A program made the translations under genes and the position numbers. Positions 1 through 7,197 of a DNA stretch of 35,103 nt are shown here, one piece after another (the stretch's first letter is position 1; the number at the start of each line of letters is the position of its first letter). The stretch spans positions 1 through 35,103 of the forward strand of contig JAQBZO010000019.1 of the NCBI GenBank assembly GCA_027622195.1, read 5' to 3'. The notes under the pieces were generated by a model. The model was not told the DNA's origin and made no database searches. It worked only from the letters and a program-made list of their open reading frames with translations. Source of the stretch: Planctomycetota bacterium. GTDB taxonomy: Bacteria; Planctomycetota; Phycisphaerae; Phycisphaerales; SM1A02.

Positions 1-8
1 GGAACTAA
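1..8 (+). CDS. 3' end of an upstream glycine-rich RNA-binding protein gene (partial)
   Basis: Only the last codons are inside the window: Asn (AAC) and the stop TAA at 6-8. The call rests on comparison with the complete gene at 212-616, which ends in the same Trp-Asn-stop context. Bases 1-57 are identical to 609-665, the end and 3' flank of that gene. The gene cut off by the window edge is therefore very probably a tandem paralogue. Nothing of its RRM domain is visible here, so the identity is inferred. Confidence 0.6.
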
Positions 9-41
9 CTTCCACGCAGTCGTTTCAATTGAAACCAAACT

Positions 42-77
42 CCGGAGCGGACGCAAAAACGTCTGCTCCGGTTTTTT
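42..77 (+). terminator. Rho-independent terminator of the truncated upstream RRM gene
   Basis: A 12-bp stem pairs 42-53 with 60-71 (one G-U pair) around a CAAAAA loop, followed by six T at 72-77. It is the counterpart of the terminator at 650-688. Confidence 0.85.
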
Positions 78-109
78 ATTGGTTCGTCGAGTTTTTCGCT
101 CAAACTGTG

Positions 110-115
110 TATCAT
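110..115 (+). promoter_or_regulatory. Possible -10 hexamer for the RRM gene
   Basis: TATCAT lies in the context TGTATCATTC, which recurs before the lipoprotein gene at 3648-3653. No convincing -35 is visible. If used, it gives a leader of about 90 nt before the RRM gene. Weak call. Confidence 0.2.
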
Positions 116-211
116 TCACCCTTTGAACTGTTGCTGGATCGCGGCGTTTATTGACCCGACGGGCATGTGCCTCCGGAGCCCCGACCTTGGATGGTTCTGG
201 AGAATTGTGTC

Positions 212-616
212 ATGCGGATCTATGTTGGAAACTTGAGCTTCAAGAGCTCGAATGAAGGCCTGAAGGCTTACTTTGAATCGTTTGGTGCTGTTGCAGATGC
301 TCACATTGCAATGGATCGTGAGACCGGTCGTGCACGCGGCTTCGGCTTCGTGACCATGGACAACGACACCGAGGCGAAGGCCGCGATCGAAGGTCTCAAC
401 GGCAAGGAACTCGATGGTCGTGCACTCACGATCAACGAGGCGAAGCCACGTGAAGAGCGTTCGGGTGGCGGTGGTGGTAGCCGCGGCGGTTACGGCGGCG
501 GTGGTGGTAGCCGCGGCGGTTACGGCGGCGGCGGTGGTGGTCGCGGCGGAAGCGGCGGCGGCGGTGGTGGTCGCGGCGGAAGCGGCGGCGGCGGTGGTGG
601 CGGCGACTGGAACTAA
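212..616 (+). CDS. Glycine-rich RRM RNA-binding protein
   Basis: A 134-residue protein with one RNA recognition motif and a glycine-rich tail, the layout of cyanobacterial and planctomycete Rbp proteins and plant GRPs. RNP2 is IYVGNLSF (residues 3-10) and RNP1 is RGFGFVTM (42-49); the aromatic residues in these motifs normally stack on RNA bases. Residues from about 86 are Gly/Arg/Ser/Tyr repeats of 10 aa ending in DWN. The ATG at 212 is chosen over the in-frame GTG at 167 because GGAGA at 199-203 sits 8 nt upstream and the RRM begins two residues later. The family is usually a cytoplasmic RNA chaperone, often cold-induced; that role is inferred here. It is probably the second of two tandem copies. 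Confidence 0.93.
   Translation: MRIYVGNLSFKSSNEGLKAYFESFGAVADAHIAMDRETGRARGFGFVTMDNDTEAKAAIEGLNGKELDGRALTINEAKPREERSGGGGGSRGGYGGGGGSRGGYGGGGGGRGGSGGGGGGRGGSGGGGGGGDWN
479..600 (+). repeat. Four tandem 30-bp units coding for a 10-aa Gly-rich repeat
   Basis: Four in-frame units start at about 481, 511, 541 and 571. Units 3 and 4 (541-570 and 571-600) are identical. They encode SRGGYGGGGG twice, then GRGGSGGGGG twice. The repeat number is likely to vary by slippage or unequal crossover, possibly with the upstream paralogue. Confidence 0.9.
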
Positions 617-665
617 CTTCCACGCAGTCGTTTCAATTGAAACCAAACTCCGGAGCGGACGCAAA
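609..665 (+). repeat. Direct repeat of window positions 1-57
   Basis: These 57 bases match 1-57 without a mismatch. They cover the last codons of the RRM gene, the stop, a short spacer and the 5' half of the terminator stem. Similarity continues with a few changes through the T-tract. This marks a recent tandem gene duplication. Confidence 0.95.
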
Positions 666-688
666 CACGTCCGCTTCGGTTTCTTTTT
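650..688 (+). terminator. Rho-independent terminator of the RRM gene
   Basis: A 12-bp stem pairs 650-661 with 668-679 around CAAACA, followed by a T-rich run at 680-688. Differences from the copy at 42-77 keep the pairing by moving the G-U pair. Confidence 0.85.
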
Positions 689-711
689 GTGCTTGCGAGA
701 TCACGCCGTAA

Positions 712-717
712 TACGAT
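712..717 (+). promoter_or_regulatory. Putative -10 of a leaderless promoter for the SPFH gene
   Basis: TACGAT ends 6 nt before the ATG at 724, so transcription would begin at about the start codon. No Shine-Dalgarno site is present. The -35 is unclear (TTGTGC at 687-692 gives a long 19-nt spacer). Confidence 0.4.
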
Positions 718-723
718 GCGCTC

Positions 724-1668
724 ATGAAAGAGATCCCACTTCGCGTTCGATCGGGTTGGCTCGTCCTTCCGGTTTGGCTCGCACTCCTCCCCATCGGATT
801 CGGCATGATCATCAGCTCCGGCGTCTCGGACCATCCATCCGTTGGACGCATTGTTCTTGGAGTTTGCTTTCTCCTCCTCTTCTTGATTATGCCTTGGGGT
901 TTTTTCGTCGTCGGTCCCAATGAAAGTAAAGCGATTCTCTTCTTCGGAAATTACAGAGGAACGGTGAAATTGAACGGGTTTCATTACGTGAATCCGTTCA
1001 GTCAGAAAAAGCGTGTGTCACTGCGACTGCGGACATTTGAGACCGGTTCATCCCAGGGGGTGGACATCAGGGACCCAACCACGGGACGAGTCATTCAGCG
1101 TGGACAACCCACTCGTGGTGTTTCCATCAAAGTGAATGACCTTGATGGGAATCCAGTCGAGATTGCCGCGGTCGTGGCTTGGCGTGTGATCGATACTGCG
1201 CAGGCACTCTTTGGAGTGGATGACTATGAGCAATTCGTTGGCATCCAGTCAGAGAGCGCGCTTCGCAATCTCGCGAGCCAATATCACTATGACGGAAGTG
1301 ATGATCCATCCGTCGTGAGTTTGCGCGGCAACACCGATGTGATTGGCGAGAAGTTGAAGGATGAACTTCACAAGCGGCTCGAGGCTGCAGGGGTCGAAGT
1401 GCTCGAGGCCCGCATATCGAGTCTCGCCTATGCACCCGAGATTGCTGCCGCGATGCTGCGGCGCCAACAGGCGGGTGCGGTGATTGCGGCGCGAACTCGA
1501 ATCGTGGAAGGCGCAGTCGGCATGGTGGAAATGGCGCTTGCGCTCCTCGAGAAAAAGCAAATCGTGAAGATGGACGAAGAGAAGCGCGCCACGATTGTCG
1601 GCAATCTGCTCGTCGTGCTCTGCAGTGATCACGATGCCCAGCCCGTGATCAACACGAGCGCGAAGTAG
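724..1668 (+). CDS. SPFH/Band 7 domain membrane protein
   Basis: A 314-residue protein with two N-terminal membrane helices (about 12-32 and 42-63) followed by a stomatin/prohibitin/flotillin-type SPFH domain beginning at [14 protein letters not shown] (62-75). The later part (about 210-285) has the long charged, Ala-rich helical pattern of this family, including [24 protein letters not shown] proteins form oligomeric membrane scaffolds; the substrate or partner here is unknown. No NfeD or FtsH partner gene lies beside it. The ATG at 724 has no Shine-Dalgarno site but a -10-like hexamer directly before it. It is convergent with the NagB-LmbE gene, 6 nt away. Confidence 0.88.
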   Translation: MKEIPLRVRSGWLVLPVWLALLPIGFGMIISSGVSDHPSVGRIVLGVCFLLLFLIMPWGFFVVGPNESKAILFFGNYRGTVKLNGFHYVNPFSQKKRVSLRLRTFETGSSQGVDIRDPTTGRVIQRGQPTRGVSIKVNDLDGNPVEIAAVVAWRVIDTAQALFGVDDYEQFVGIQSESALRNLASQYHYDGSDDPSVVSLRGNTDVIGEKLKDELHKRLEAAGVEVLEARISSLAYAPEIAAAMLRRQQAGAVIAARTRIVEGAVGMVEMALALLEKKQIVKMDEEKRATIVGNLLVVLCSDHDAQPVINTSAK

Positions 1669-1674
1669 CAACCA

Positions 1675-3597
1675 CTAGATCGCCGATCCGTCCCATCGGA
1701 CGAATGCTTCCATCGCGGCGTATTCGGCGAGTCCGAGGTCGTCATACGCCTCGGCCGTCGCTCGGTTGCGCTGCTCGGCGCGCTGCCAGAACTCGCGCGT
1801 GTCATTGCCTGGATACGGAGCGCTGTCCTTCTGCGATTGATGTTTGAAGATCGCAAGTCGCTTGCGTTCGACTTCCCCTGGCGAGAGGGGGACCGCCGTG
1901 TCGATCTGCTCGATGGGCCACTCCTGCCATGCGCCGCGGTAGAGGAAGAGTTCGCAGTCGCTGAACCATGCATCAGAACGCACGATGTCGAGTGCGCATG
2001 TGACCGCCGAGAGACACACGCGATGGGTGCCATGGGGATCAGAGAGATCACCGGCTGCGTAGATCTGATGCGGTTTCACTCGTCGCATCATTTCGGCCAC
2101 GAGATCAATATCGCGCTGACCGATCGGACTCTTCTTCACACCGCCCGTCTCGTAGAAAGGCATGTCGAGAAAGTGAAGTCTCTCTTCTGGAATGCCGCAA
2201 CACATTCCAGCAGCGCGTGCTTCTCCTCGACGAATGATCCCCTTCACACGCTGAACTTCCTGAGGATCTATTTCACCCGGCTTGCGACTGCGAATGGCTG
2301 AAGCGAGCGAGTTTTCAAGTTTCACGGTGTCTGCCGAGTCGAATCCGAATGCTGTGTTGAACTCGCTCGCGAAGTCCAAAAATCGAAGTGCGTCGTGGTC
2401 GAACACCGCAATGTTGCCCGACACTTGGTACGCCACATGCACTTCGTGCCCCTGCTCAACGAGTCGGATGAGCGTGCCCCCCATCGAGATCACGTCATCG
2501 TCTGGATGAGGACTCAGGATCAACACGCGCTTGGGGAAAATGCGATCGCTCGGACGATGAATGTCTCCCGCCTGCTTGCGACTGGCAGGTTTCCCTCCTG
2601 GCCAACCGTTGATGCTTCGCTGCAGCGAGCGAAACACGGAGAGATTCAATTCGTACGCGCTTCCTGAATGCGCCACGAGGTCTTGCAAGTGGTGCTCGTT
2701 GTAATCCTCGGTCGTCAATTTGAGGATCGCCTTCTTGGTCGTTCGCGAAAGCCACACCACGGCACGATGCGTCGTCGATTCAGTCCATTCGACAGGACCA
2801 ACACACCATGGACACACTTCGCGCTCGAGTTCTGCAGCAGCAGCTTTGTCGAGATACACATGCACATCGGGGTGATCTTGCAAGAATGTCGCAGGGACGT
2901 GCACATCAGGCGGCTCCTCCACCATCCGCCGCACGATCTGCGCCTTACCCTCACCAAAGGCGACGAGCAGGATGCGACGACTCTCCAGAATGGTGCCCAC
3001 CCCCATCGTGACGGCGCGAAGTGGCACATATTCACCACCAAAAAAATCACTGGCTGCATCGCGGCGTGTCACGGCGTCGAGCGTGATCAGGCGCGTGCGA
3101 CTCTGGCGGGATGAGCCAGGCTCATTGAATCCGATGTGTCCGCTTCGACCAACGCCGAGCAATTGCAACTCGATCCCTCCTGCATCACGAATCGCCTGTT
3201 CGTATCCCAGACAGAAGGCGGGGACATCTTCGGCTCTCAACGATCCATCTGGAATGTGAACGTGGTTGAAGTCAATATCCACATGATCGAAGAGATGCTC
3301 GCGCATGAATCGGTCATAGGACTGCAACTGATCGCGCTGCATCGGGAAGTACTGATCGAGATTGAAGACTGTGACATTCGAGAATGAGAGCCCCTCTTCT
3401 CGGTGCAGTCGCACGAGTTCTTCGTAGATTCCAACGGGGGTTGCGCCCGTGGCGAGCCCGATCACGCAGCGCCGACTCTCGGCCGCGCGCGCTCGAATCA
3501 GGGCGGCGATCTCACCCGCGACCGCGCGATTGATCTGCGAAGCATGATCGCACACAGTGACTGCGATTCGTTCCTGGCCGACAATTGTGATTTTCAT
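1675..3597 (-). CDS. NagB-LmbE fusion: glucosamine-6-phosphate deaminase-like plus PIG-L deacetylase-like domain
   Basis: A 640-residue two-domain protein. The N-terminal half (about 1-270) is NagB-like: phosphate loop GLATGATP (47-54), FNLDQYF with Asp81, and GVGRSGHIGFNEPG (148-161) with His154 and Glu159. The C-terminal half (from about 355) is LmbE/PIG-L-like, with the zinc motif HPDDD (364-368) and a later DPHGTH. NagB converts GlcN6P to Fru6P and ammonia; PIG-L enzymes remove N-acetyl groups from GlcNAc compounds, so the fusion may couple deacetylation to deamination (inferred). Such fusions are known in Bacteroidetes and Planctomycetes. The Asp of the E. coli NagB motif NDGH is Ser152 here. 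The ATG at 3597 is preferred to the in-frame TTG at 3600. Confidence 0.88.
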   Translation of the reverse strand: MKITIVGQERIAVTVCDHASQINRAVAGEIAALIRARAAESRRCVIGLATGATPVGIYEELVRLHREEGLSFSNVTVFNLDQYFPMQRDQLQSYDRFMREHLFDHVDIDFNHVHIPDGSLRAEDVPAFCLGYEQAIRDAGGIELQLLGVGRSGHIGFNEPGSSRQSRTRLITLDAVTRRDAASDFFGGEYVPLRAVTMGVGTILESRRILLVAFGEGKAQIVRRMVEEPPDVHVPATFLQDHPDVHVYLDKAAAAELEREVCPWCVGPVEWTESTTHRAVVWLSRTTKKAILKLTTEDYNEHHLQDLVAHSGSAYELNLSVFRSLQRSINGWPGGKPASRKQAGDIHRPSDRIFPKRVLILSPHPDDDVISMGGTLIRLVEQGHEVHVAYQVSGNIAVFDHDALRFLDFASEFNTAFGFDSADTVKLENSLASAIRSRKPGEIDPQEVQRVKGIIRRGEARAAGMCCGIPEERLHFLDMPFYETGGVKKSPIGQRDIDLVAEMMRRVKPHQIYAAGDLSDPHGTHRVCLSAVTCALDIVRSDAWFSDCELFLYRGAWQEWPIEQIDTAVPLSPGEVERKRLAIFKHQSQKDSAPYPGNDTREFWQRAEQRNRATAEAYDDLGLAEYAAMEAFVRWDGSAI

Positions 3598-3603
3598 CAA
3601 CCG

Positions 3604-3609
3604 TGGATA
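3604..3609 (-). promoter_or_regulatory. Putative -10 of a leaderless promoter for the NagB-LmbE gene
   Basis: On the minus strand TATCCA ends 6 nt before the ATG at 3597. It is a weak match to TATAAT, but the spacing agrees with several other genes in the window. Confidence 0.3.
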
Positions 3610-3647
3610 CTAGTGAACACGCCACAAAATGATGGAGGACATGGCTG

Positions 3648-3653
3648 TATCAT
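3648..3653 (+). promoter_or_regulatory. Possible -10 hexamer for the lipoprotein gene
   Basis: TATCAT lies in a TGTATCATTC context identical to that before the RRM gene, 15 nt upstream of the ATG at 3669. No clear -35. Confidence 0.25.
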
Positions 3654-3668
3654 TCGAATCCATCTTTG

Positions 3669-4751
3669 ATGAACAACACCTCGAAAGCAACTATGTTGAA
3701 TCACTCTGCCACGATTCGTTCGATCGCCGTGACTTGTATCGCCATGCTCATGCTCGCGGGATGCATGGAGGAATCCGCCGGTATTCCATTCAAAGCGGTT
3801 GACTCAAACACCTCGACCGTCATCCGAATCGATGTCGCTGGAGCGAGTATGGCTGCTCTTTCTGAGTCTCTCGACACGCTCTATAACAAGGCAAGCACGT
3901 CGACCAATCCGCAGGTGAGCATGGCTGCAGGAATGATCGGGATGTCGAAGATGACTCTTGATCCTGCATCGAATCCGCAAGTCGCTCGCTACGAATCGCT
4001 GCGAAAGTCGGTTGAAACGGCTGGCGTGGTGTCGATCTATGTACTCCTCGGAAGCGATCCCGCTGCGAAGAATGCTCCGCCCACCGTCAGAGTCCTGCTT
4101 CGCGGTGAGACCTCTCGATCGGAGTCGATCGCGGCCATCGTCAAAGACGCCGCATCAATGGCACGAGAGTTGTCGAGCGACTTCGAGATCGATTTCCCGG
4201 TGGACGCGACTCCTTCAGTCGAAGAGATCGCGCGGGGCTGGTACTTCGTTCAGAACGCAGGTGTGACACTTCCAGAAGTTGGGGATGGTCAGGTCTCTGA
4301 ACACTTGGACGAAATCCTTTTAGGTTTAGAGGGCGGCGTGCTCAAGTACGGCATGGTCATTTCGCCCGCTCTTTCCGCGTCGATTGCGGAATCTATGAAC
4401 GATCCCGAGGCGGCTGAGTCCATGGGCCCGCTCAGCATGGTCATGATGAACTTTCGCGAACCTGTCTTACAACTGACTGGAGTGAGCGGATCGCTGACAC
4501 TGGGTAAGAGTCCAGCCATCATCGCTCGCGCTGAGTTCGCGGATGAGACAACTGCCTCATCGTTTGCCAACCAGTGGAATCAGATGGTGTCCGCGTTCAC
4601 TGGAATGATGGTGATGGGCGCCGCCCCAGAGAAACAAGATGTCGCGATTCAAAACGCGAAGATCATGTCGAACGCGCTGAGTTTGTCAGCCACTGGAAAG
4701 CGTGCATCACTCGTCCTCGACGACGCTGCATGGGACGCGATCACGAAGTAA
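3669..4751 (+). CDS. Predicted lipoprotein of unknown function
   Basis: A 360-residue protein with a lipoprotein signal: basic N-region, hydrophobic stretch IAVTCIAMLM and lipobox LAGC with Cys32 as the lipidation site. The mature part is rich in Ala, Ser and Met, has no cysteine-based or metal motif that I can see, and matches no family I recognise. It appears to be a globular, exported protein anchored to a membrane. The ATG at 3669 follows an in-frame TTG at 3666; Met9 at 3693 is an alternative start that also leaves an intact signal. Its 3' end overlaps the 3' end of aroC by 11 nt on the opposite strand. Confidence 0.75.
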   Translation: MNNTSKATMLNHSATIRSIAVTCIAMLMLAGCMEESAGIPFKAVDSNTSTVIRIDVAGASMAALSESLDTLYNKASTSTNPQVSMAAGMIGMSKMTLDPASNPQVARYESLRKSVETAGVVSIYVLLGSDPAAKNAPPTVRVLLRGETSRSESIAAIVKDAASMARELSSDFEIDFPVDATPSVEEIARGWYFVQNAGVTLPEVGDGQVSEHLDEILLGLEGGVLKYGMVISPALSASIAESMNDPEAAESMGPLSMVMMNFREPVLQLTGVSGSLTLGKSPAIIARAEFADETTASSFANQWNQMVSAFTGMMVMGAAPEKQDVAIQNAKIMSNALSLSATGKRASLVLDDAAWDAITK

Positions 4752-5910
4752 GGGTCGCGGCGCGCGAACGCCAGTATTCAAAACGCGACTGCGTTTCGTC
4801 GATCGTGTCGCCTCCGTGCTTTTCAAGAAATGCGCGAGCGATTTCGAAGGCGATGGTGTTTTCCATGACCACACTTGCTGCGGCCACCGCGCTCACATCC
4901 GACCGTTCGTAGTCGCTTCGCACCGATTCGTGGGTGCGCAGATCGACACTTGGCATACCGCGAAGGAGTGTGGAAATGGGCTTCATTCCACCCTTCACCA
5001 CCACGGGCATTCCATTCGTCATGCCGCCTTCGATGCCTCCGGCGTTGTTGGTGGGCCGAGTGAATCCGAGATGCGACTCGGTTGTTCGTGAGCCATCGAA
5101 CACAATCGGATCGTGCACCTGACTGCCCGTGCGCTGCGTCACCTCACGACCGAGGCCAATCTCGACACTCTTGAACGCTTGGATTCCCATCACGCAACTC
5201 GCCAGTCGTGCATCAAGTCGCTCGTCGGAAGCGAGGCACGTTCCAAGTCCTGCTGAACATCCAAAGACATGCACTTCGCAGAGCCCACCCACCGTGTCTT
5301 GGTCGATCTTGGCTTGGTGAATGCGTTCCATGAGTTGCCCCGACACCTTCTCGTCTGGGCATGCAACCTCACTCGCATCACGCGCTCCACGCAGTGCGCG
5401 CCAATTCTCAGGAGTGACCTCGACATCGCTCCATACATCGAGTGCGCCGCGGACAAATCCAAACACTTCGATGCCAAAACGACGAAGCAGCGGTCGGCAG
5501 AGTGCGCCCGCTGCTGTGCGCGCAGCGGTTTCACGCGCGCTCGCTCGTTCGAGTGTGTTGCGACAATCGGTCGTCAGCCACTTGAGACTTCCAGCGAGAT
5601 CGGCGTGTCCAGGTCGCGGTCGAAAAATAGGAGGCGTGCGCGTGGCATCTTCAAGGCGAGCGTCCTTGTTTACGATCGTGATGATGATCGGCGCTCCCGT
5701 TGCGAGACCACCTCGAAGTCCAGCGGTGATCAATGCGCGGTCTGACTCGATTCGCTGCCGTGCCCCGCGGCCATATCCACCTTGCCGACGATGGAGTTCT
5801 GCGTCAATCCATTCCAGATCGATGGGAGCACCCGCGGGAATCCCTTCGACGAGTGCGGTCAGCGCGGGACCATGAGATTCTCCCGCAGTGCGGTATCGGA
5901 GTGACGCCAT
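4741..5910 (-). CDS. aroC: Chorismate synthase
   Basis: A 389-residue enzyme converting 5-enolpyruvylshikimate 3-phosphate to chorismate with reduced FMN, the last step of the shikimate pathway. The three family signatures are present: GESHGP near residues 10-15, ERASARETAARTAAGA in the first half, and NNAGGIEGGMTNG plus the C-terminal RSDYERSDVSAV segment. The start is placed at the ATG at 5910 (MASLRYRTAGESHG), since the family begins just before GESHG and the upstream extension lies over the neighbouring gene's start. A TATCAT hexamer precedes it by 7 nt. It is divergent from the SDR gene, with start codons only about 20 nt apart. The length is normal for the family. Confidence 0.97.
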   Translation of the reverse strand: MASLRYRTAGESHGPALTALVEGIPAGAPIDLEWIDAELHRRQGGYGRGARQRIESDRALITAGLRGGLATGAPIIITIVNKDARLEDATRTPPIFRPRPGHADLAGSLKWLTTDCRNTLERASARETAARTAAGALCRPLLRRFGIEVFGFVRGALDVWSDVEVTPENWRALRGARDASEVACPDEKVSGQLMERIHQAKIDQDTVGGLCEVHVFGCSAGLGTCLASDERLDARLASCVMGIQAFKSVEIGLGREVTQRTGSQVHDPIVFDGSRTTESHLGFTRPTNNAGGIEGGMTNGMPVVVKGGMKPISTLLRGMPSVDLRTHESVRSDYERSDVSAVAAASVVMENTIAFEIARAFLEKHGGDTIDETQSRFEYWRSRAATLTS

Positions 5911-5917
5911 GGGTGGG

Positions 5918-5923
5918 ATGATA
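5918..5923 (-). promoter_or_regulatory. Putative -10 of a leaderless aroC promoter
   Basis: TATCAT on the minus strand ends 7 nt before the aroC ATG at 5910. It lies inside the 19-nt gap between two divergent start codons, so any -35 would fall inside the SDR coding region. Confidence 0.35.
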
Positions 5924-5929
5924 GAAGGC

Positions 5930-6754
5930 ATGACCACGATCCGACGACCACTCGCCCTCATCACCGGTGCTAGTGCTGGCATCGGTGCGGCCTTTGCACA
6001 ATTGCTCGCTCGTCAGGGGCATGATCTTGTGCTCGTCGCTCGCCGAGGAGACCGAATGCGGCTCCTTGCCGATCGCCTTTCGCGAGAAATGGGCGCAACA
6101 TGCCACATCATCGAGGCGGATCTCTCTGATCCTGCCACGCCAAAGCGCATCTTCGAATTCACCCACTCGAGGGGGTTGGAGGTCGATGTCCTCGTCAACA
6201 ATGCGGGGTACGGACTTCCTGGAAGTTTCTTGTCATCGCCTTGGTCAACCCATCAAGCGTGGCTTGAAGTCATGGCCGTCAGTTGGATCCATCTCACGCA
6301 TCTGTATCTGCCTGAGATGGTGGCGCGTCGCGCTGGAACCATTCTCAACATTGCTTCGCTCGCTGCATTCTGCCCAGAGCCTCCAGGAAGTTTTTATCCA
6401 GCGGTCAAGGCATTCATGGTGGGTTCCACACGCGCACTCGCGCGAGATCTGCTCGGTACAGGTGTGACCGTCACGGCAGTCTGCCCGGGATTCACACACT
6501 CAGAGTTTCATGAGGTGATGGGTAGCCAAGCGACGGTGTCAAAACTGCCCAAAATCTTCTGGAAAGATGCTGATTCCGTCGCCATGATCGGATGGCGCGC
6601 TGCACAACTCGGACGCACCGTTGTCATCACTGGATTCATCAATCGATCGATTGCCGCGCTGTGCCACTGCGTGCCGCACCGATTGTTGGACGCGCTTGCT
6701 CCGAAGTGCGTTGTGGAGCGAACGAGAATCCCCGCGACGCCTACGCAAAAATGA
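5930..6754 (+). CDS. Short-chain dehydrogenase/reductase (SDR)
   Basis: A 274-residue classical SDR oxidoreductase using NAD(P)H. Visible are the Rossmann motif TGASAGIG (12-19), RR at 38-39 (suggests NADP preference), NNAG (90-93) and the catalytic Ser143-Tyr156-Lys160. The family resembles DltE/COG0300 acyl- or keto-reductases; the substrate cannot be told. The ATG at 5930 is chosen because TGASAGIG normally starts near residue 10; ATG 5918 is a possible alternative. The C-terminus is somewhat extended and basic. The last two codons and stop overlap the T-tract of a minus-strand hairpin terminator (6747-6783). Confidence 0.92.
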   Translation: MTTIRRPLALITGASAGIGAAFAQLLARQGHDLVLVARRGDRMRLLADRLSREMGATCHIIEADLSDPATPKRIFEFTHSRGLEVDVLVNNAGYGLPGSFLSSPWSTHQAWLEVMAVSWIHLTHLYLPEMVARRAGTILNIASLAAFCPEPPGSFYPAVKAFMVGSTRALARDLLGTGVTVTAVCPGFTHSEFHEVMGSQATVSKLPKIFWKDADSVAMIGWRAAQLGRTVVITGFINRSIAALCHCVPHRLLDALAPKCVVERTRIPATPTQK

Positions 6755-6783
6755 CATCGAGCGCCCCCCACAGGCGCTCGATG
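6747..6783 (-). terminator. Intrinsic terminator reading on the minus strand
   Basis: A perfect 11-bp stem pairs 6755-6765 with 6773-6783 around a 7-nt loop. Read on the minus strand it is followed by TCATTTTTG, whose T-run is the complement of the SDR gene's final CAA AAA codons. On the plus strand no T-run follows. It therefore marks the end of a minus-strand transcript coming from 6785 or beyond. Confidence 0.75.
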
Positions 6784-6784
6784 T

Positions 6785-6918
6785 TCAAAATGTGTTGTGT
6801 GTTTGTCGAGTCAGCGACGCGCGGCGAAAGTCGATGTGGAGGCGAATGTTCGTCCCTTGGACGATGCCGAAACGCGCGACGATGTGGACTTCGATGCCGA
6901 CTTTGCGGCAGCGACCTT
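6785..6918 (-). other. Unassigned stretch between the small secreted ORF and the terminator; possible frameshifted 3' part
   Basis: After the stop of the 6919-7068 ORF, a different minus-strand frame is open from near 6960 down to a TGA at 6785-6787, which lies 1 nt before the terminator stem. It reads IDLKGRCRKVGIEVHIVARF and onward and looks protein-like, but has no start codon of its own. The plus strand also has a short open acidic frame (DDAETRDDVDFDADFAAATF, ending at 6922) with only a GTG start. Either a frameshift broke a small gene or this is 3' untranslated sequence. I cannot decide. Confidence 0.3.
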
Positions 6919-7068
6919 TTAAGTCGATGCACCCGATCGCTGACCGCTCGCTTCAGCCACTGGCGCAAGGGCCATCGCGAAAAGCGTTCCAAGAATGACG
7001 GCCAGCATGGCTGGACGATTGAGGAGACGCGTCGTATGGGCTGAGGAGGTGTTGGCGATCGAGTGCAT
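6919..7068 (-). CDS. Small predicted secreted peptide, possibly truncated by a frameshift
   Basis: A 49-residue ORF starting at the ATG at 7068. Residues 16-36 form a typical signal peptide: a basic start (RLLNR), hydrophobic MLAVILGTLFAMALA, then APVAEA-S as a type I signal peptidase site. Only about 10 residues would remain after cleavage, which is too short for a normal product and suggests that the reading frame is broken near its end at 6919. No Shine-Dalgarno site is seen. It lies between the aroDE gene and a minus-strand terminator, so it may be co-transcribed with aroDE or separate. No family is recognised. Confidence 0.4.
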   Translation of the reverse strand: MHSIANTSSAHTTRLLNRPAMLAVILGTLFAMALAPVAEASGQRSGAST

Positions 7069-7197
7069 GATTTGTGTGTTTCGTGTCGAGGGTGGTGGAG
7101 GGGGGATCAAGCGACCCGATCACTATTCGATTCAACGATCATCGATGCAAGGGCGTTGATCGAAAAAAGTGAACTTCACCCATCCAATGGGCGCTGA
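7069..7197. other. Intergenic stretch downstream of aroDE
   Basis: No further gene is seen. The stretch holds a short hairpin overlapping the aroDE stop (arms 7191-7195 and 7203-7207) and the weak terminator at 7163-7179. The part nearest 7069 is C-rich on the minus strand and would be the leader of the small ORF. Confidence 0.4.
7163..7179 (-). terminator. Weak candidate terminator downstream of aroDE
   Basis: On the minus strand GTGA-AGT-TCAC forms a short stem followed directly by six T (7163-7168). The stem is only 4-5 bp, so the call is tentative. Confidence 0.3.

Noticed and set aside
414-923. Long frame overlapping the RRM gene in another phase (Ala/Val-rich)
   Set aside because: It is produced by the GGC/GGT repeat read out of phase and crosses the terminator at 650-688.
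5321-5875. 184-codon plus-strand frame opposite aroC
   Set aside because: Ser/Ala/Arg-rich antisense shadow of a clearly conserved gene.
6811-6918. Lys/Ser/Thr/Ala-rich continuation after the stop at 6919, histone-like in look
   Set aside because: It needs read-through of TAA, and its composition is that of shadow frames elsewhere in this window.
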